Shown: piece after piece, positions 1 to 9,384 of the stretch
Position numbering within the stretch: the first letter of the stretch is position 1
Layout: each line of letters opens with the position of its first letter
DNA from: Prochlorococcus marinus bv. HNLC2
Lineage (GTDB): Bacteria > Cyanobacteriota > Cyanobacteriia > PCC-6307 > Cyanobiaceae
Length of the DNA stretch: 32,844 nucleotides
NCBI GenBank assembly: GCA_000218745.1
Contig: GL947595.1
Span: forward strand, 236,397-269,240
Direction: 5' to 3'
The notes under the pieces: model-generated
Databases searched by the model: none
Told to the model about the DNA's origin: nothing
Seen by the model: the letters and a program-made list of their open reading frames with translations, nothing else
Translations under genes and position numbers: made by a program

Positions 1-188
1 AATCTTAAAAGAGAATCTTCTATTAATGCTCGTCCTAATGGGGGATTAACAGATAATCTTCCCTGATTAAATGACCAAATAAAGTTCCATTTGAATTCAC
101 TTGCCTCAATAAACCCCTTTAGCTCTTTTGTTTTGAAGTTATATTCTTTAATACAGAGATAAGCTGTTGTTTTAGGTCTAGATTGCAT
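1..188 (-). CDS. Conserved cyanobacterial protein, N-terminal part (possible DUF3146)
   Basis: This gene runs off the left edge, so only about the first 62 residues are visible. Reading down from the ATG at 188 the protein starts MQSRPKTTAYLCIKEYNF and continues with a segment rich in W and F (SEFKWNFIWSFNQGRLSV) and then PPLGRALIEDSLLRF. The pattern of an opening TTAY strand, a W/F-rich middle and PxLGRALI resembles, from memory, the small cyanobacterial family DUF3146; I could not search for it. The start codon lies 11 bases inside the 3' end of pth, which suggests the two genes are co-transcribed. Function is unknown. The gene is real with fair confidence; the family name is tentative. Confidence 0.6.
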   Translation of the reverse strand, partial: MQSRPKTTAYLCIKEYNFKTKELKGFIEASEFKWNFIWSFNQGRLSVNPPLGRALIEDSLLR

Positions 189-792
189 CTTTTCTACTAG
201 TACTAAATGTATTTAATTGAGAAATTATAATTTCATTATTAATTGTGTCCCATTTTTCGATCGATTCAATGATTTTCTTAAAAATTTCATCAAGATTTAG
301 TTTTTCTCTACTAGAGAAATCTCCCAAAACATGAGAAATGGTATTACTTCTTTTTTCCTTTTCTAAATCTGGAGGTGAACCTATACCAATTCTGATTCTT
401 TTGAATTCTTTTGTTTTGATTTTGTCAATTATACTTTTTAAGCCATTATGACCACCAGAGCCTCCTTTCTTTCGAAATCTAATTTTTCCAAAAGGTAAAT
501 CAATATCATCAACAATAATAAATAATTTTTCAGGATTAATTTTGTACCAATCAATTATCGCTTTTACGCTATCACCACTATTATTCATAAATGTACTAGG
601 CATAAATAATCTGTAATTAACATCATCTATGAAATATTCGCAGTAATTGCAAAACAATTTATTCTTTTTATTTAATTTTAATCCGTATTTATTAGCAACT
701 TCCTCTATGAATAAAAAACCTATGTTGTGCCTGTTATTCTTGTAAGTTTTGCCTGGATTACCTAAACCAATAATAAATTTCTCACTTTTCAT
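178..792 (-). CDS. pth: Peptidyl-tRNA hydrolase
   Basis: Pth cleaves the ester bond of peptidyl-tRNAs that drop off the ribosome and so recycles tRNA in the cytoplasm. The 204-residue protein has the usual family length. Visible hallmarks are IIGLGNPG near residue 7 with Asn12, NRHNIGF with the catalytic His22, MNNSG around residue 69 with Asn70, IVDDIDLPFG with Asp95, and GSGGHNGLKSI with Asn116; these correspond to Asn10, His20, Asn68, Asp93 and Asn114 of the E. coli enzyme. The ATG at 792 puts the first beta strand at the expected place. It lies downstream of psbH on the same strand, with 85 bases between, and overlaps the next gene by 11 bases. Confidence 0.97.
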   Translation of the reverse strand: MKSEKFIIGLGNPGKTYKNNRHNIGFLFIEEVANKYGLKLNKKNKLFCNYCEYFIDDVNYRLFMPSTFMNNSGDSVKAIIDWYKINPEKLFIIVDDIDLPFGKIRFRKKGGSGGHNGLKSIIDKIKTKEFKRIRIGIGSPPDLEKEKRSNTISHVLGDFSSREKLNLDEIFKKIIESIEKWDTINNEIIISQLNTFSTSRKDAI

Positions 793-877
793 GATATTTA
801 AGCAAATAATGTTAGAAAAGATTGAAAATTATGTTTGATAATTGTTTTTTTTGAATTAAATATGAAATTAGGTAAAT

Positions 878-1078
878 CTAATTTCCATTCCAATCAACTG
901 AGAAACCTTGTAATAGTAATGATTGGTTATAAATCTGAAGAAGTATCACGAGAAATAATAAAAGGAATATCCCAATTATTGTCATTACTGGAACAGCACC
1001 CCATCCAGGAACAACTTTACCTTGACCAGAATTGCCAATTGCCTTTAATAAACTTCCCAGTGCAGTTTTTTGACCCAT
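878..1078 (-). CDS. psbH: Photosystem II protein PsbH
   Basis: PsbH is a single-span thylakoid subunit of photosystem II that sits near CP47 and helps quinone-site function and assembly. The 66-residue product starts [20 protein letters not shown], followed by the conserved [11 protein letters not shown] and one hydrophobic span ([18 protein letters not shown], about residues 34-51) and a short tail ending SVDWNGN. Length and motif order match cyanobacterial PsbH, which lacks the longer phosphorylated N-terminus of plants. It is transcribed divergently from psbN with 81 bases between the start codons, the conserved cyanobacterial and plastid arrangement. A 99-codon open frame on the other strand here is only its shadow. 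Confidence 0.97.
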   Translation of the reverse strand: MGQKTALGSLLKAIGNSGQGKVVPGWGAVPVMTIIGIFLLLFLVILLQIYNQSLLLQGFSVDWNGN

Positions 1079-1159
1079 GGTTTAAATACCCTAAATACAA
1101 TTTATTTCGTTATTGTATTAGATGTTTAACATAATTTGTTTACAAACTTATCAAAATTG

Positions 1160-1312
1160 ATGCAATCTTTATCATCTACACCTGATCCTGCTCTTTCAAT
1201 TGGGATATCTATCCTAATAGTTTTAGTTGGTTTAACTGGTTTTGGCTTGTGGAGAGCATTTGGAGCAAAGTCTGCACAATTAACTGATCCATGGGATGAC
1301 CATGACGATTAA
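1160..1312 (+). CDS. psbN: PsbN, photosystem II assembly factor
   Basis: A 50-residue protein, starting MQSLSSTPDPALSIGIS, with one membrane span (about residues 13-33, rich in I, L, V and G) ending in GFGLWRAFGAKS and an acidic tail TDPWDDHDD. The GLWRAFG and (L)xDPWDDHDD elements are typical of PsbN. Despite the name it is not a subunit of mature photosystem II; work in plants shows a role in assembling the reaction centre. It is divergent from psbH and followed 125 bases later by psbI on the same strand. The ATG at 1160 is the only reasonable start. Confidence 0.95.
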   Translation: MQSLSSTPDPALSIGISILIVLVGLTGFGLWRAFGAKSAQLTDPWDDHDD

Positions 1313-1437
1313 TTTTAAAATTTCTGTTTATTAACAAAAAAGTATTTCAAAATCTAGCAAAATTTCACATTTAGGCACTATTTCTCATCAATTAAATATA
1401 AATTTAATAAGATAAATTCTGAAGGTTAGTTAATTTC

Positions 1438-1566
1438 ATGCTCGCACTTAAAATTTCTGTTTACACAATTGTATTCTTTTTTGTAGGAATATTTCTTTTT
1501 GGATTTCTTGCAAGTGATCCAACTAGAACTCCTAACAGAAAAGATTTAGAAAGTCCTCAAGACTAA
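1438..1566 (+). CDS. psbI: Photosystem II reaction centre protein PsbI
   Basis: PsbI is a one-span thylakoid subunit at the edge of the D1/D2 reaction centre and is needed for stable dimers and assembly. The 42-residue product begins [19 protein letters not shown], an N-terminal membrane span, and continues [20 protein letters not shown] and a short end SPQD. The sequence MLxLKISVY...F(V)[20 protein letters not shown] is the well-known PsbI pattern, so identification is secure in spite of the size. It stands alone, 125 bases after psbN and 99 bases before the convergent end of leuD. Confidence 0.97.
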
Positions 1567-1665
1567 TTATTTAAATACTAGGTACTTCTGTCTTTAGATC
1601 GATTTAGCCAAATAAAGATCTATTTGATAAATATTAATCTCATATTCTTTTAAAACAATTTTTGT

Positions 1666-2289
1666 TTATTTAGAAAAATCTTCATTTAATTGTACATAAG
1701 GTAGTTGTTTAATTTTTTCTTCAATTAAACTTGAGTTGTTTAATAAAGTTGAAGTAGCGTCCCACTCTCCAGATAAAAACATATTTCTAGATGATGATTT
1801 AATTTCAAGCTTAAATTTACTTTCAGAGGTCCTTGCTTCTGCTTTTGAAATATCTATATCAAATATTAACCCCTTCTCTGACTTCTCTTGAATTGTATTA
1901 ATTGAAATTTTATCCATCGTAAAACAAGGAATTCCAATTGCCACACAATTACTATAGAAAATCTCTGCAAAACTTTCTCCAATAATTGCTCTAATGCCCC
2001 ATCTTAATAATGCTTGAGGTGCATGTTCTCTACTAGAACCGCATCCAAAGTTACTATTAACAATTAGTATTGAAGAGTTTTTATTTATTGTTAAATCAAA
2101 GGGATGCTTACCTTTTAGATCTTTCCTATCATCTTCAAAAACTGCACTACCTAAAGAATCAAAAGTTACGCATTTCAGAAATCTTGCAGGAATTATCCTA
2201 TCCGTATCAATATCATCTCCAATTAATGAGATACATCTACCCTTAATTATTTTGATTTTACCTTGAGGGGCAAAAAAGTCTCCTGTCAT
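1666..2289 (-). CDS. leuD: 3-isopropylmalate dehydratase small subunit
   Basis: LeuD is the swivelling small subunit of isopropylmalate isomerase, which converts 2-isopropylmalate to 3-isopropylmalate in leucine synthesis together with LeuC. The 207-residue protein shows [15 protein letters not shown] near residue 24 and [19 protein letters not shown] near residue 79, the two signature loops of the small subunit, and [12 protein letters not shown] after them. Its ATG overlaps the LeuC stop by four bases (ATGA), so the two subunits are probably translationally coupled. Length is typical for cyanobacteria. Confidence 0.97.
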   Translation of the reverse strand: MTGDFFAPQGKIKIIKGRCISLIGDDIDTDRIIPARFLKCVTFDSLGSAVFEDDRKDLKGKHPFDLTINKNSSILIVNSNFGCGSSREHAPQALLRWGIRAIIGESFAEIFYSNCVAIGIPCFTMDKISINTIQEKSEKGLIFDIDISKAEARTSESKFKLEIKSSSRNMFLSGEWDATSTLLNNSSLIEEKIKQLPYVQLNEDFSK

Positions 2290-3695
2290 TTTTTTAGGAA
2301 ATCTCTGACATCACATACTTTTCCAGATATTGCTGCAGCAGCAACCATAGCTGGACTCATCAATAAAGTTCTTCCATTAGGAGAACCTTGTCTTCCTTTG
2401 AAATTTCTATTACTGGAACTTGCACTAATTTGATTACCTTTAAGCTTATCTGGATTCATGGCTAAGCACATGGAACATCCAGGTTCTCTCCATTGAAATC
2501 CGGCTTGTTTGAAAATCTCATCAAGACCTTCATGTATTGCCTCTTTAGCAACTTTTTCAGATCCTGGAACCACAAATGCTTTTATATGGGGGGCTACTCT
2601 ATTACCTTTGACAATTTTTGAGGCGACACGGAGATCACTAATTCTCCCATTTGTGCAGCTTCCGATAAAACAAACATCAATAGGGGTATTCTTAATTTTT
2701 TGCCCTGGATTGAAACCCATATATTCATAAGCTTCTCCAGCGATAAATTGGTCATCTTTGCTTAAATCATTTAACTCAGGAATTTTTTGATTAATACCCA
2801 CACTTTGACCAGGTGTTATTCCCCATGTAACTGTCGGCTCAACTTTTGCTGCATCAATAATAATTTCATCATCATATATGGCATTTTCTTCGCTAACTAA
2901 GGACTTCCACCATTTAACAGCTAAATGCCAATTTTGATTTTTTGGAGAACATTTTTTCTCTTTAATATAATTAAACGTAGTTTCATCTGGATTTATGTAT
3001 CCGCATCTCGCTCCTCCTTCAATAGACATATTGCAAATTGTCATCCTTTCTTCCATTGATAATTCACTAATTGCTGGACCTGTAAATTCATATGCGTAGC
3101 CAACTCCGGCCTTAACCCCTAATTGATTTATTATATGGAGTACTAAATCCTTAGCATATACACCATCGGTTAATTTATTTTTACAAAATATTTTTCTGAC
3201 TTTAAGTTTATTCATAGCTAGTGTTTGAGAAGCTAAAACATCTCTCACTTGGCTGGTACCTATCCCAAATGCTATTGATCCAAATGCTCCGTGTGTTGAT
3301 GTATGGGAGTCTCCGCAGGCAATTGTCATGCCTGGTTGAGTTAAGCCAAGTTCAGGGGCTACAACATGAACTATACCTTGACTTCCGCTGCCAATATTAA
3401 AAAACCTAATTTTATGATCTGCACAGTTCTTTTCTAAGGTGTCAATCATTTGCTCCGCAAGAATATCTTTAAAAGGCCTGCTTTGATTATCTGTAGGAAC
3501 TATATGATCAACAGTAGCAACGGTTCTTGATGGAAATTTAACATTTAAATTCTTATCTTTTAAAGCTCCAAATGCTTGCGGACTAGTAACCTCATGAATA
3601 AGGTGCAAGCCAATAAAAATCTGAGAAGATCCTCCCGGAAGATCTGCAACTTTATGCAAATCCCAAACTTTATCAAATAATGTGTATTGACTCAA
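2286..3695 (-). CDS. leuC: 3-isopropylmalate dehydratase large subunit
   Basis: LeuC is the aconitase-like catalytic subunit of isopropylmalate isomerase in leucine synthesis and carries a [4Fe-4S] cluster. The 469-residue length is standard. Cluster ligands are visible as Cys347 (in IGSCTNGR) and Cys407 and Cys410 (in [13 protein letters not shown]), the same positions as in E. coli LeuC. Other family stretches are HEVTSPQAF near residue 34, [14 protein letters not shown] near 126 and NPDKLKG near 414. The start is TTG at 3695 ([16 protein letters not shown]), which places TLFDKVW where the family has it; no ATG lies close by. It is followed by leuD with a four-base overlap and preceded by cinA on the same strand, 11 bases away. 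Confidence 0.97.
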   Translation of the reverse strand: MSQYTLFDKVWDLHKVADLPGGSSQIFIGLHLIHEVTSPQAFGALKDKNLNVKFPSRTVATVDHIVPTDNQSRPFKDILAEQMIDTLEKNCADHKIRFFNIGSGSQGIVHVVAPELGLTQPGMTIACGDSHTSTHGAFGSIAFGIGTSQVRDVLASQTLAMNKLKVRKIFCKNKLTDGVYAKDLVLHIINQLGVKAGVGYAYEFTGPAISELSMEERMTICNMSIEGGARCGYINPDETTFNYIKEKKCSPKNQNWHLAVKWWKSLVSEENAIYDDEIIIDAAKVEPTVTWGITPGQSVGINQKIPELNDLSKDDQFIAGEAYEYMGFNPGQKIKNTPIDVCFIGSCTNGRISDLRVASKIVKGNRVAPHIKAFVVPGSEKVAKEAIHEGLDEIFKQAGFQWREPGCSMCLAMNPDKLKGNQISASSSNRNFKGRQGSPNGRTLLMSPAMVAAAAISGKVCDVRDFLKK

Positions 3696-3706
3696 TTTGA
3701 AAAAAG

Positions 3707-5008
3707 TTAACCCTTATTAGATAATAAGATCAATCGTAGACTGTTTAAACACTCATTTACACTTAGTTTCTGAATTTCACATCTATTTCTTCTTGAATTA
3801 TATAATTTTTTAATATTTGTATGTTTATTATTTGGATTAATTATAGAAATATAGACTAATCCTACAGGCTTCATTTCAGTCCCCCCCTGTGGACCTGCAA
3901 TACCGCTAATAGCGATTGCCCAATCAGCATTTAATTTGTTTTTAACACCTATTGCCATCTTTTCAGCAACTTCTTCAGAAACAGCACCATGGGTATCTAA
4001 AAAACTTTTTGGAACACCTAATAAATCTTGCTTAATTTCGTTGCTATACGCAACAATACCTCCTTTAAATATCTCAGAAGCGCCAGCTTCAGATGTGATT
4101 GATGAGGAGAGTAAGCCTCCTGTGCAAGATTCAGCAAAGACTATTGATTCATTTCTATCCTTCAATAAATTAATAATTACTGAAGACAAAGTATCATCAT
4201 CTTCTCCAAAAATATATTTAGTGAATTTTCTTTCTAACTCCTCCTTAATGGGTTGAATTTGTTTAATAGCATCATCTTTGCTTGTTGATTTGGCAGTAAT
4301 TCTTAACTTAACCTCTCCTAAATTTGCATAAGGAGCTACTGTTGGGTTTCTTAAATTAAGTAGATCTTCAATCTCTTCTGCAATGGAAGACTCTCCAATA
4401 CCTGAAAATTTTAAAGTTTTGGAAAAGAATATAGATCCATCAGAAAATTTAGTTTTTATGAATTCGTGAATACTTTCTTTCCACATTTCTTTTAATTCGC
4501 TTGGCACTCCTGGAAAAGTAATAATCGTGAATTCTTTAGTTGGGTTCCAAATCATTCCTGGTGCAATACCTCTTGGATTATTGACTATTTGTGCATTTTC
4601 TGGAAACAGACATTGCTTTCTTAAACTTGAATTTTCATTATTTATAACGAGTTTTGAAAGTTTATTTTGAATCTCAACCCAAAGATATTCTCTCTCAAAT
4701 AAATGGTTATTAAAAGCATTAGCGATAGCTTCAGTAGTTAAATCATCTGGGGTAGGTCCAAGACCTCCTGTAGTAATTAGTAGATTACTTCGTAATGAGA
4801 TTTCTTGTATGACTTTTGTTAATCTTTCAAGGTTATCTCCAATTGTTGTTTGTCTATAGTGGCTAACACCAATTGAAGATAACTGCTCAGAGATCCATTT
4901 TGAGTTGGTATTTAAAATATTTCCTAGGAGTAATTCTGTGCCTATAGAAAGAATTTCAACCCCTTTAATGGAATTTTTATTGGATTGATGGTTCAAGTTT
5001 CCCTTCAT
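3707..5008 (-). CDS. cinA: CinA-like protein (competence/damage-inducible family)
   Basis: CinA-family proteins join an N-terminal MoCF/MoaB-like domain, linked in some bacteria to ADP-ribose pyrophosphatase activity, to a C-terminal amidase domain linked to NMN deamidation in pyridine-nucleotide recycling. Here the N-terminal domain starts at [13 protein letters not shown] (residues 17-29) and includes [16 protein letters not shown] near residue 79; the C-terminal domain holds [15 protein letters not shown] near 291 and [11 protein letters not shown] near 366. The ATG at 5008 gives 16 extra residues before the family's usual start and lies 32 bases inside glyA. No other ATG, GTG or obvious start is nearer except a TTG four codons in, so the exact start is uncertain. 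The role in this organism is unproven. Confidence 0.93.
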   Translation of the reverse strand: MKGNLNHQSNKNSIKGVEILSIGTELLLGNILNTNSKWISEQLSSIGVSHYRQTTIGDNLERLTKVIQEISLRSNLLITTGGLGPTPDDLTTEAIANAFNNHLFEREYLWVEIQNKLSKLVINNENSSLRKQCLFPENAQIVNNPRGIAPGMIWNPTKEFTIITFPGVPSELKEMWKESIHEFIKTKFSDGSIFFSKTLKFSGIGESSIAEEIEDLLNLRNPTVAPYANLGEVKLRITAKSTSKDDAIKQIQPIKEELERKFTKYIFGEDDDTLSSVIINLLKDRNESIVFAESCTGGLLSSSITSEAGASEIFKGGIVAYSNEIKQDLLGVPKSFLDTHGAVSEEVAEKMAIGVKNKLNADWAIAISGIAGPQGGTEMKPVGLVYISIINPNNKHTNIKKLYNSRRNRCEIQKLSVNECLNSLRLILLSNKG

Positions 5009-6248
5009 ATAGAGGAAAGCGATTACATAAATCTAGCACTTTTTGTTTACAGGATTTTTCAATCGATAAATCATTAGGATTTAATAACCTTTCAGCTATG
5101 ATTTCTCCTACTTTTATAAATGCTTCCTCGTTAAATCCTCGTGTTGTGAGAGCAGCAGTTCCCAATCTTAAACCACTTGTCACAAATGGTGATTCAGGAT
5201 CAAACGGGACAGTATTTTTGTTGGCTGTTATATTCACTTCGCTTACTAATAAGTCTGCAACTTTTCCAGTCATATTTATCCCTCTTAAATCTAATAAAAC
5301 AATATGATTATCAGTCCCGCCACTAACAATATCAATTCCCTTCTCAATAAGAGTTTTTGCGAGGATTTTTGCATTATTAATTACTTTTTGAGAGTACTCT
5401 ATAAAATCAGGTTTTAGCGCTTCTCCAAAAGCAACTGCTTTAGCAGCAATAATATGTTCCAAGGGACCGCCCTGAGTACCAGGGAAGACTGATTTATCGA
5501 ATTTTTTGCCAAATTCTTTATCTCTGCATAAAATAAGTCCTCCTCTGGGACCTCTTAAAGTTTTATGAGTTGTAGTTGTAACAACATCACAATAACTAAT
5601 TGGATTAGGATGAAGTTTGCTTGCTACTAAACCTGCTATGTGAGCAATGTCAGCCATTAAGTAAGCCCCTGTTTCATCCGCAATTTTTCTGAACTCCTTA
5701 AAATCGATCAGCCTTGGATATGCTGAATAACCACAAATAATAAGTTTAGGTTTTGTACGAAGTGCAATTTCTCTTATTGAATTAAAATCTAAAAGATTTG
5801 TTTCTTTATCTACACCATAATGATGTGCTTTAAACCATTTTCCACTCATATTTACTGGTGAACCATGTGTTAAATGTCCACCATGAGATAAGTCCATACC
5901 TAAGATAGAATCACCAGGTTCAAGTAAACTTAAGAATACTGCTGCATTTGCTTGAGCTCCACTATGAGGTTGAACATTTGCCCAATCTGCCTCAAAAAGG
6001 GATTTAGCTCTTTCTATAGCTAATTCTTCTATTTGATCTACGAATTCACAGCCGCCATAATATCTTTTTTGAGGAAGACCTTCAGCATATTTATTCGTTA
6101 AAACAGATCCTTGTGCTTCCATAACAGCTAACGATGTAAAATTTTCGCTTGCGATTAGTTCAAGGTGATTTTCTTGACGGTTTTTTTCTTGTTCAATCAG
6201 ATTCGAAATTATTGGATCACTAAACTCGAGTTTGCTTAAAATACTCAT
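4977..6248 (-). CDS. glyA: Serine hydroxymethyltransferase
   Basis: GlyA moves the hydroxymethyl group of serine to tetrahydrofolate, giving glycine and the main supply of one-carbon units. The 423-residue cytoplasmic enzyme has the SHMT signature [17 protein letters not shown], with the PLP-binding lysine at 229, the same number as in E. coli. Also visible are LIASENFTS near residue 31, [20 protein letters not shown] near 52 and HSGAQAN near 95. The ATG at 6248 fits the family N-terminus. It is upstream of cinA, leuC and leuD on the same strand and overlaps cinA by 32 bases; tRNA-Arg lies 79 bases before it. Confidence 0.98.
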   Translation of the reverse strand: MSILSKLEFSDPIISNLIEQEKNRQENHLELIASENFTSLAVMEAQGSVLTNKYAEGLPQKRYYGGCEFVDQIEELAIERAKSLFEADWANVQPHSGAQANAAVFLSLLEPGDSILGMDLSHGGHLTHGSPVNMSGKWFKAHHYGVDKETNLLDFNSIREIALRTKPKLIICGYSAYPRLIDFKEFRKIADETGAYLMADIAHIAGLVASKLHPNPISYCDVVTTTTHKTLRGPRGGLILCRDKEFGKKFDKSVFPGTQGGPLEHIIAAKAVAFGEALKPDFIEYSQKVINNAKILAKTLIEKGIDIVSGGTDNHIVLLDLRGINMTGKVADLLVSEVNITANKNTVPFDPESPFVTSGLRLGTAALTTRGFNEEAFIKVGEIIAERLLNPNDLSIEKSCKQKVLDLCNRFPLYEGKLEPSIQ

Positions 6249-6327
6249 TACAAATAATGTTCAATATCTATTAAATATAATAGAAAATTTTCTTGAAAAT
6301 ATAAAAAAATTATTTGATAGTTTAAAA

Positions 6328-6401
6328 CGCGCCTGGAGAGATTCGAACTCCCGACACTCTGATCCGTAGTCAGATGCTCTAATCCACTGAGCTACAGGCG
6401 C
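6328..6401 (-). tRNA. tRNA-Arg (anticodon ACG)
   Basis: The reverse strand folds into a complete cloverleaf: acceptor stem GCGCCTG/CAGGCGC, D arm GCTC...GAGC, anticodon arm TCTGA-CTACGGA-TCAGA with anticodon ACG, a five-base variable loop, and T arm GGGAG-TTCGAAT-CTCTC (last pair G-C). The discriminator base is G at 6328 and no CCA is encoded. The anticodon ACG, with A34 expected to be changed to inosine by TadA, reads CGN arginine codons. Confidence 0.96.
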
Positions 6402-6572
6402 ACGTTATTGTAATATCTCTGTTCTAGGGTCTCTAAGTCAACCATCTGGTTCTTTAAAATATTGATTATTAACATTCTTTGAGAAATTTAGGATATTCAA
6501 AATTAAATGACTTTAACTCTTCGAAGAATTTAAGACTTATTATATTTAATTTAATAATATTGGTAATTAATT

Positions 6573-6860
6573 ATGAATGAAAATGCTTCAACAATTAGTG
6601 ACTTAGAAAATTTGATTTCTGAAAGAATTTGCATAAAGATTGAAAAATGGAATCTTTATCTTGGTGATGCAGGACTTTCAAGAAGATTAGCTTTGGGGTG
6701 TATGAGTAATTTGCAAATGGGTATTCAAGCTGCTGCAGAAACTAGTTTGAAATCTATCAATGTAAGTATTGGTGGCGGAAATGAAAATATTTCTCTATTC
6801 AAGTTCATTGCAAAATCTCAAGTTAAAGAACTAGAAGATATTCTTGATAAATTTATTTAA
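6573..6860 (+). CDS. Small cyanobacterial protein, DUF3181-like
   Basis: A 95-residue soluble protein of unknown function. It starts MNENASTISDLENLISERIC and then has the stretch IEKWNLYLGDAGLSRRLA near residue 23, followed by an NVSIGGG element near 62 and LFKFIAKSQVKELEDILDKF at the end. The KWxLYLxDAxL motif followed by a VxxGGG turn and a C-terminal helix ending in (D/E)ILxxF resembles, from memory, the cyanobacterial family DUF3181. No membrane span or signal peptide is visible. Its stop codon overlaps the stop of murJ on the other strand by four bases (TTAA at 6857-6860). Confidence 0.85.
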   Translation: MNENASTISDLENLISERICIKIEKWNLYLGDAGLSRRLALGCMSNLQMGIQAAAETSLKSINVSIGGGNENISLFKFIAKSQVKELEDILDKFI

Positions 6861-8440
6861 ATTTTTGATTTTAAATATAATTTATTAACTTTAAAGAATT
6901 TTGTTAAAACATAATAAATTAATGTAAAAACGGTGAAACCAATTATTAAGATTGTAATTTTTGAGATGAAACTATTTCTTGCATAATAAATTTGATTTAA
7001 TAAAGATAAGGATATTGAACTAGCAAAAATGCTAGAAATTACTTTAAAAACAACCTTTTTGAGTATTAAAAGATTAGGGATATCATAGTTATTTTTTGAT
7101 AATCTCAATGATAAAATTGAACATACTATTAAGTTGACAAATCCTGAAGATAAAACAACTCCCACAGCTCCATAATTAAAACTAAGCAAATTCCCATTAT
7201 TTATTGTTGGAGCACCTGTTAGAAGCCAATCAAATATAATATTTAAAACTATTCCAACTAAAGATATTTGAAAAGGTAGTTTGGTTTTCTCAATTGAGTA
7301 ATAAAATCTGATAAGTAAATCTCTATATAGATAAAATGGAATACCAACCGCATAAGCTATTAAAATTTTTTGAACCATAGAAACTGCTTGGTTATCAAAA
7401 GCACCTCTTTGAAAAACTAATTCAACAATTAATCCATTAAAAGTTATAAACAACCCGCCCAAAAATATAGTTGATAGAAAACAATTCTCTATACCTTCAA
7501 TCAGAATTTGCTTTACTTGATCCTTTTTGTTTTTGTTGATTAGTTTTGAAAATTTTGGGAGCAAAGGCAAAATTACAATATTTGATAATATGCCTAGCGG
7601 CGCTTGAATTAAAAGATTTCCATAAGCTAATCCCGAAGCTGCTCCTCTAAAACTTGAAATAAAAAACATATCTACTAAAACATTTATTTGTCCAAGCCCA
7701 GAAGTTAAGGAAGCGGGTAATATAAGATTTAATATTCTTTTCTCTGCATGAGTTGCTTTCATCAAAGTGATTTTTAAATCTAATAATCCAATTTTATAAA
7801 TTTCGTATAGTTGAATAAAAAACTGTATTGTTGTGCCTGCTAGGGTTGCTGTAGCTAATAATAACGATTTAGATAAGTAACTTATTCCAAAATCTTGAAA
7901 ATTATTTAGCCAAGAAAATGCAATGAAAATTACTGTAACTAAACTAATGATAGAGGGACTTAAACTAGATATTAAGAATTTATTTTTGGTATTTAATGCG
8001 CCATAGCTAAGTCCAATAAATCCAGAGAGAGGGATGCATGGTGAAAGTATTTTTAATTGTTGTATAGCAATGATTTGACTTTCATTATTTAAATTTGGTG
8101 CAAGAAACGGAATTATAAAGTCTGCTTTTAGAAATATAAGACAACCGATTAAAAGTAGTATGACGGTTATTTTTAAACTTACCTGGTTAAGTATGATTGC
8201 AGCTTCTTTTGTTTTTAAAGGAGTTAAGACGGCTACTAGTGCATTATGAAGAGGACCATTTATACCACTAATTATAATTATCAAGAAACCAGGAATTATG
8301 TAAGCATAGTTATATGCGTCATATGCAATACCTATCCCATAAGCTCCCGCAATAAATACTTGTCTTATAAATCCAATAAATTTACTTAAAAAAGTTCCAA
8401 AGAAGATTGGAATAATATTATTTTTAAAAAAAGATTTCAT
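6857..8440 (-). CDS. murJ: Lipid II flippase MurJ (MviN family)
   Basis: MurJ moves lipid II, the peptidoglycan precursor, across the plasma membrane. The 527-residue protein is very hydrophobic with about 14 likely membrane spans. Family features include the start (FFGTFLSKFIGFIRQVFIAG, residues 14-33), the loop AYGIGIAYDAYNYAY just after it, GLGQINVLVDMFF near residue 248, LAYGNLLIQAPLGIL near 272, and FQRGAFD near 344, the last typical of MurJ. The start ATG at 8440 keeps the first span intact. It is divergent from sfsA (69 bases between start codons) and shares a four-base tail overlap with the DUF3181-like gene. Confidence 0.95.
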   Translation of the reverse strand: MKSFFKNNIIPIFFGTFLSKFIGFIRQVFIAGAYGIGIAYDAYNYAYIIPGFLIIIISGINGPLHNALVAVLTPLKTKEAAIILNQVSLKITVILLLIGCLIFLKADFIIPFLAPNLNNESQIIAIQQLKILSPCIPLSGFIGLSYGALNTKNKFLISSLSPSIISLVTVIFIAFSWLNNFQDFGISYLSKSLLLATATLAGTTIQFFIQLYEIYKIGLLDLKITLMKATHAEKRILNLILPASLTSGLGQINVLVDMFFISSFRGAASGLAYGNLLIQAPLGILSNIVILPLLPKFSKLINKNKKDQVKQILIEGIENCFLSTIFLGGLFITFNGLIVELVFQRGAFDNQAVSMVQKILIAYAVGIPFYLYRDLLIRFYYSIEKTKLPFQISLVGIVLNIIFDWLLTGAPTINNGNLLSFNYGAVGVVLSSGFVNLIVCSILSLRLSKNNYDIPNLLILKKVVFKVISSIFASSISLSLLNQIYYARNSFISKITILIIGFTVFTLIYYVLTKFFKVNKLYLKSKI

Positions 8441-8509
8441 GTAATAGTTATATCTTTTTTATCAAAATTTTAATAATGTATATAAATAAATTTTCTTATT
8501 TTATACAAA

Positions 8510-9259
8510 ATGAGTAATCGATTGATTACGTTTGAACCCTTAAAAGAGGGGAAATTAGTAAAAAGATATAAAAGATTTCTTGCGGATATTGAACTTGATG
8601 ATGGCACTACTATTACTGCTCATTGTCCAAATACTGGGCCAATGAAAAGTTTGATCACAAAAGATTCACGAGTAAGGGTAAGTTTTTCACCTTCCCCAAC
8701 AAGAAAACTCTCTTGGACATGGGAACAAGTAGAGATTATTAGTTATCAAGGCGAAAAAATATGGGTGGGAGTAAATACACTATTTGCAAATAAATTAATA
8801 AGAAAAACTATTGAAGATAAACTATTAGAAGAATTTATAGGTGAAATAGAATTAATCAGGGCAGAAGTACCCTATGGGATAGAGAATAAAAGTAGGATAG
8901 ATTTTCTAATTACTCCAAAATCATCAAATCCCGACAAAAGAAATATTTATATTGAAGTGAAAAATACTACTTGGGTTAAAGATGATGTTGCTCTTTTCCC
9001 TGACACAATAACAACCAGGGGGCAAAAACATTTAAGAGAATTAATGGAAATAATTCCAAATTCAAAAGGAGTTTTAATACCTTGTATCACAAGGACGGAT
9101 GTACAATCTTTTTCATCTGGTGATGAAGTAGATCCTTTATATGGAGACTTGTTTCGCGAATCTATCAAGAAAGGTTTGATAGTAATACCCTGCTGTTTCT
9201 CTTTCTATAAAGATCATGTAACTTTGAAAAAAATTATTCCTTTATTAGAAACTAAATAG
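8510..9259 (+). CDS. sfsA: SfsA family protein (sugar fermentation stimulation homologue)
   Basis: The 249-residue protein belongs to the SfsA family, first found in E. coli as a factor affecting maltose gene expression and later seen to have an OB-like DNA-binding part and a nuclease-like fold. Visible family stretches are [15 protein letters not shown] near residue 18, [12 protein letters not shown] near 37, [16 protein letters not shown] near 119, [10 protein letters not shown] near 145 (a D/E-x-K-like element), and [16 protein letters not shown] near 163. Its role in cyanobacteria is not settled. It is divergent from murJ and lies 170 bases before the ammonium transporter gene. Confidence 0.95.
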   Translation: MSNRLITFEPLKEGKLVKRYKRFLADIELDDGTTITAHCPNTGPMKSLITKDSRVRVSFSPSPTRKLSWTWEQVEIISYQGEKIWVGVNTLFANKLIRKTIEDKLLEEFIGEIELIRAEVPYGIENKSRIDFLITPKSSNPDKRNIYIEVKNTTWVKDDVALFPDTITTRGQKHLRELMEIIPNSKGVLIPCITRTDVQSFSSGDEVDPLYGDLFRESIKKGLIVIPCCFSFYKDHVTLKKIIPLLETK

Positions 9260-9271
9260 TCAATATTTTGG

Positions 9272-9288
9272 GTTGATTATTAATCAAC
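9272..9288. promoter_or_regulatory. 17-base palindrome upstream of the ammonium transporter gene
   Basis: GTTGATTA and TAATCAAC flank a single T, giving a perfect dyad of eight bases per arm. It begins 12 bases after the sfsA stop and ends 45 bases before the NtcA-type box. A one-base centre makes an RNA hairpin with the full stem impossible and no T run follows, so this looks more like a protein-binding site than a terminator. No regulator is identified. Confidence 0.35.
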
Positions 9289-9333
9289 TAAAAGTATTTG
9301 AAAATAAATAAATATTAATAAACTCTCAAAACG

Positions 9334-9347
9334 GTATCAACAACTAC
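9334..9347 (+). promoter_or_regulatory. NtcA-binding box before the ammonium transporter gene
   Basis: The sequence GTA-TCAACAAC-TAC matches the NtcA consensus GTA-N8-TAC exactly, and both half sites are complete. NtcA is the cyanobacterial activator that responds to 2-oxoglutarate under nitrogen shortage. The box lies 82 bases before the start codon. A -10 element at the usual 22-24 base spacing is only weak (CAAAAT at 9371-9376; TTATAT at 9376-9381 is a second choice), so the transcription start is not fixed. The gene itself, an ammonium transporter, is a known NtcA target in picocyanobacteria. Confidence 0.8.
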
Positions 9348-9384
9348 TAGCCATGAATATATTTTCTGGTCAAAATTATATGTG

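Noticed and set aside
835-1134. A 99-codon open frame antisense to psbH
   Set aside because: It overlaps psbH completely, has no family-like sequence, and psbH on the other strand is certain.
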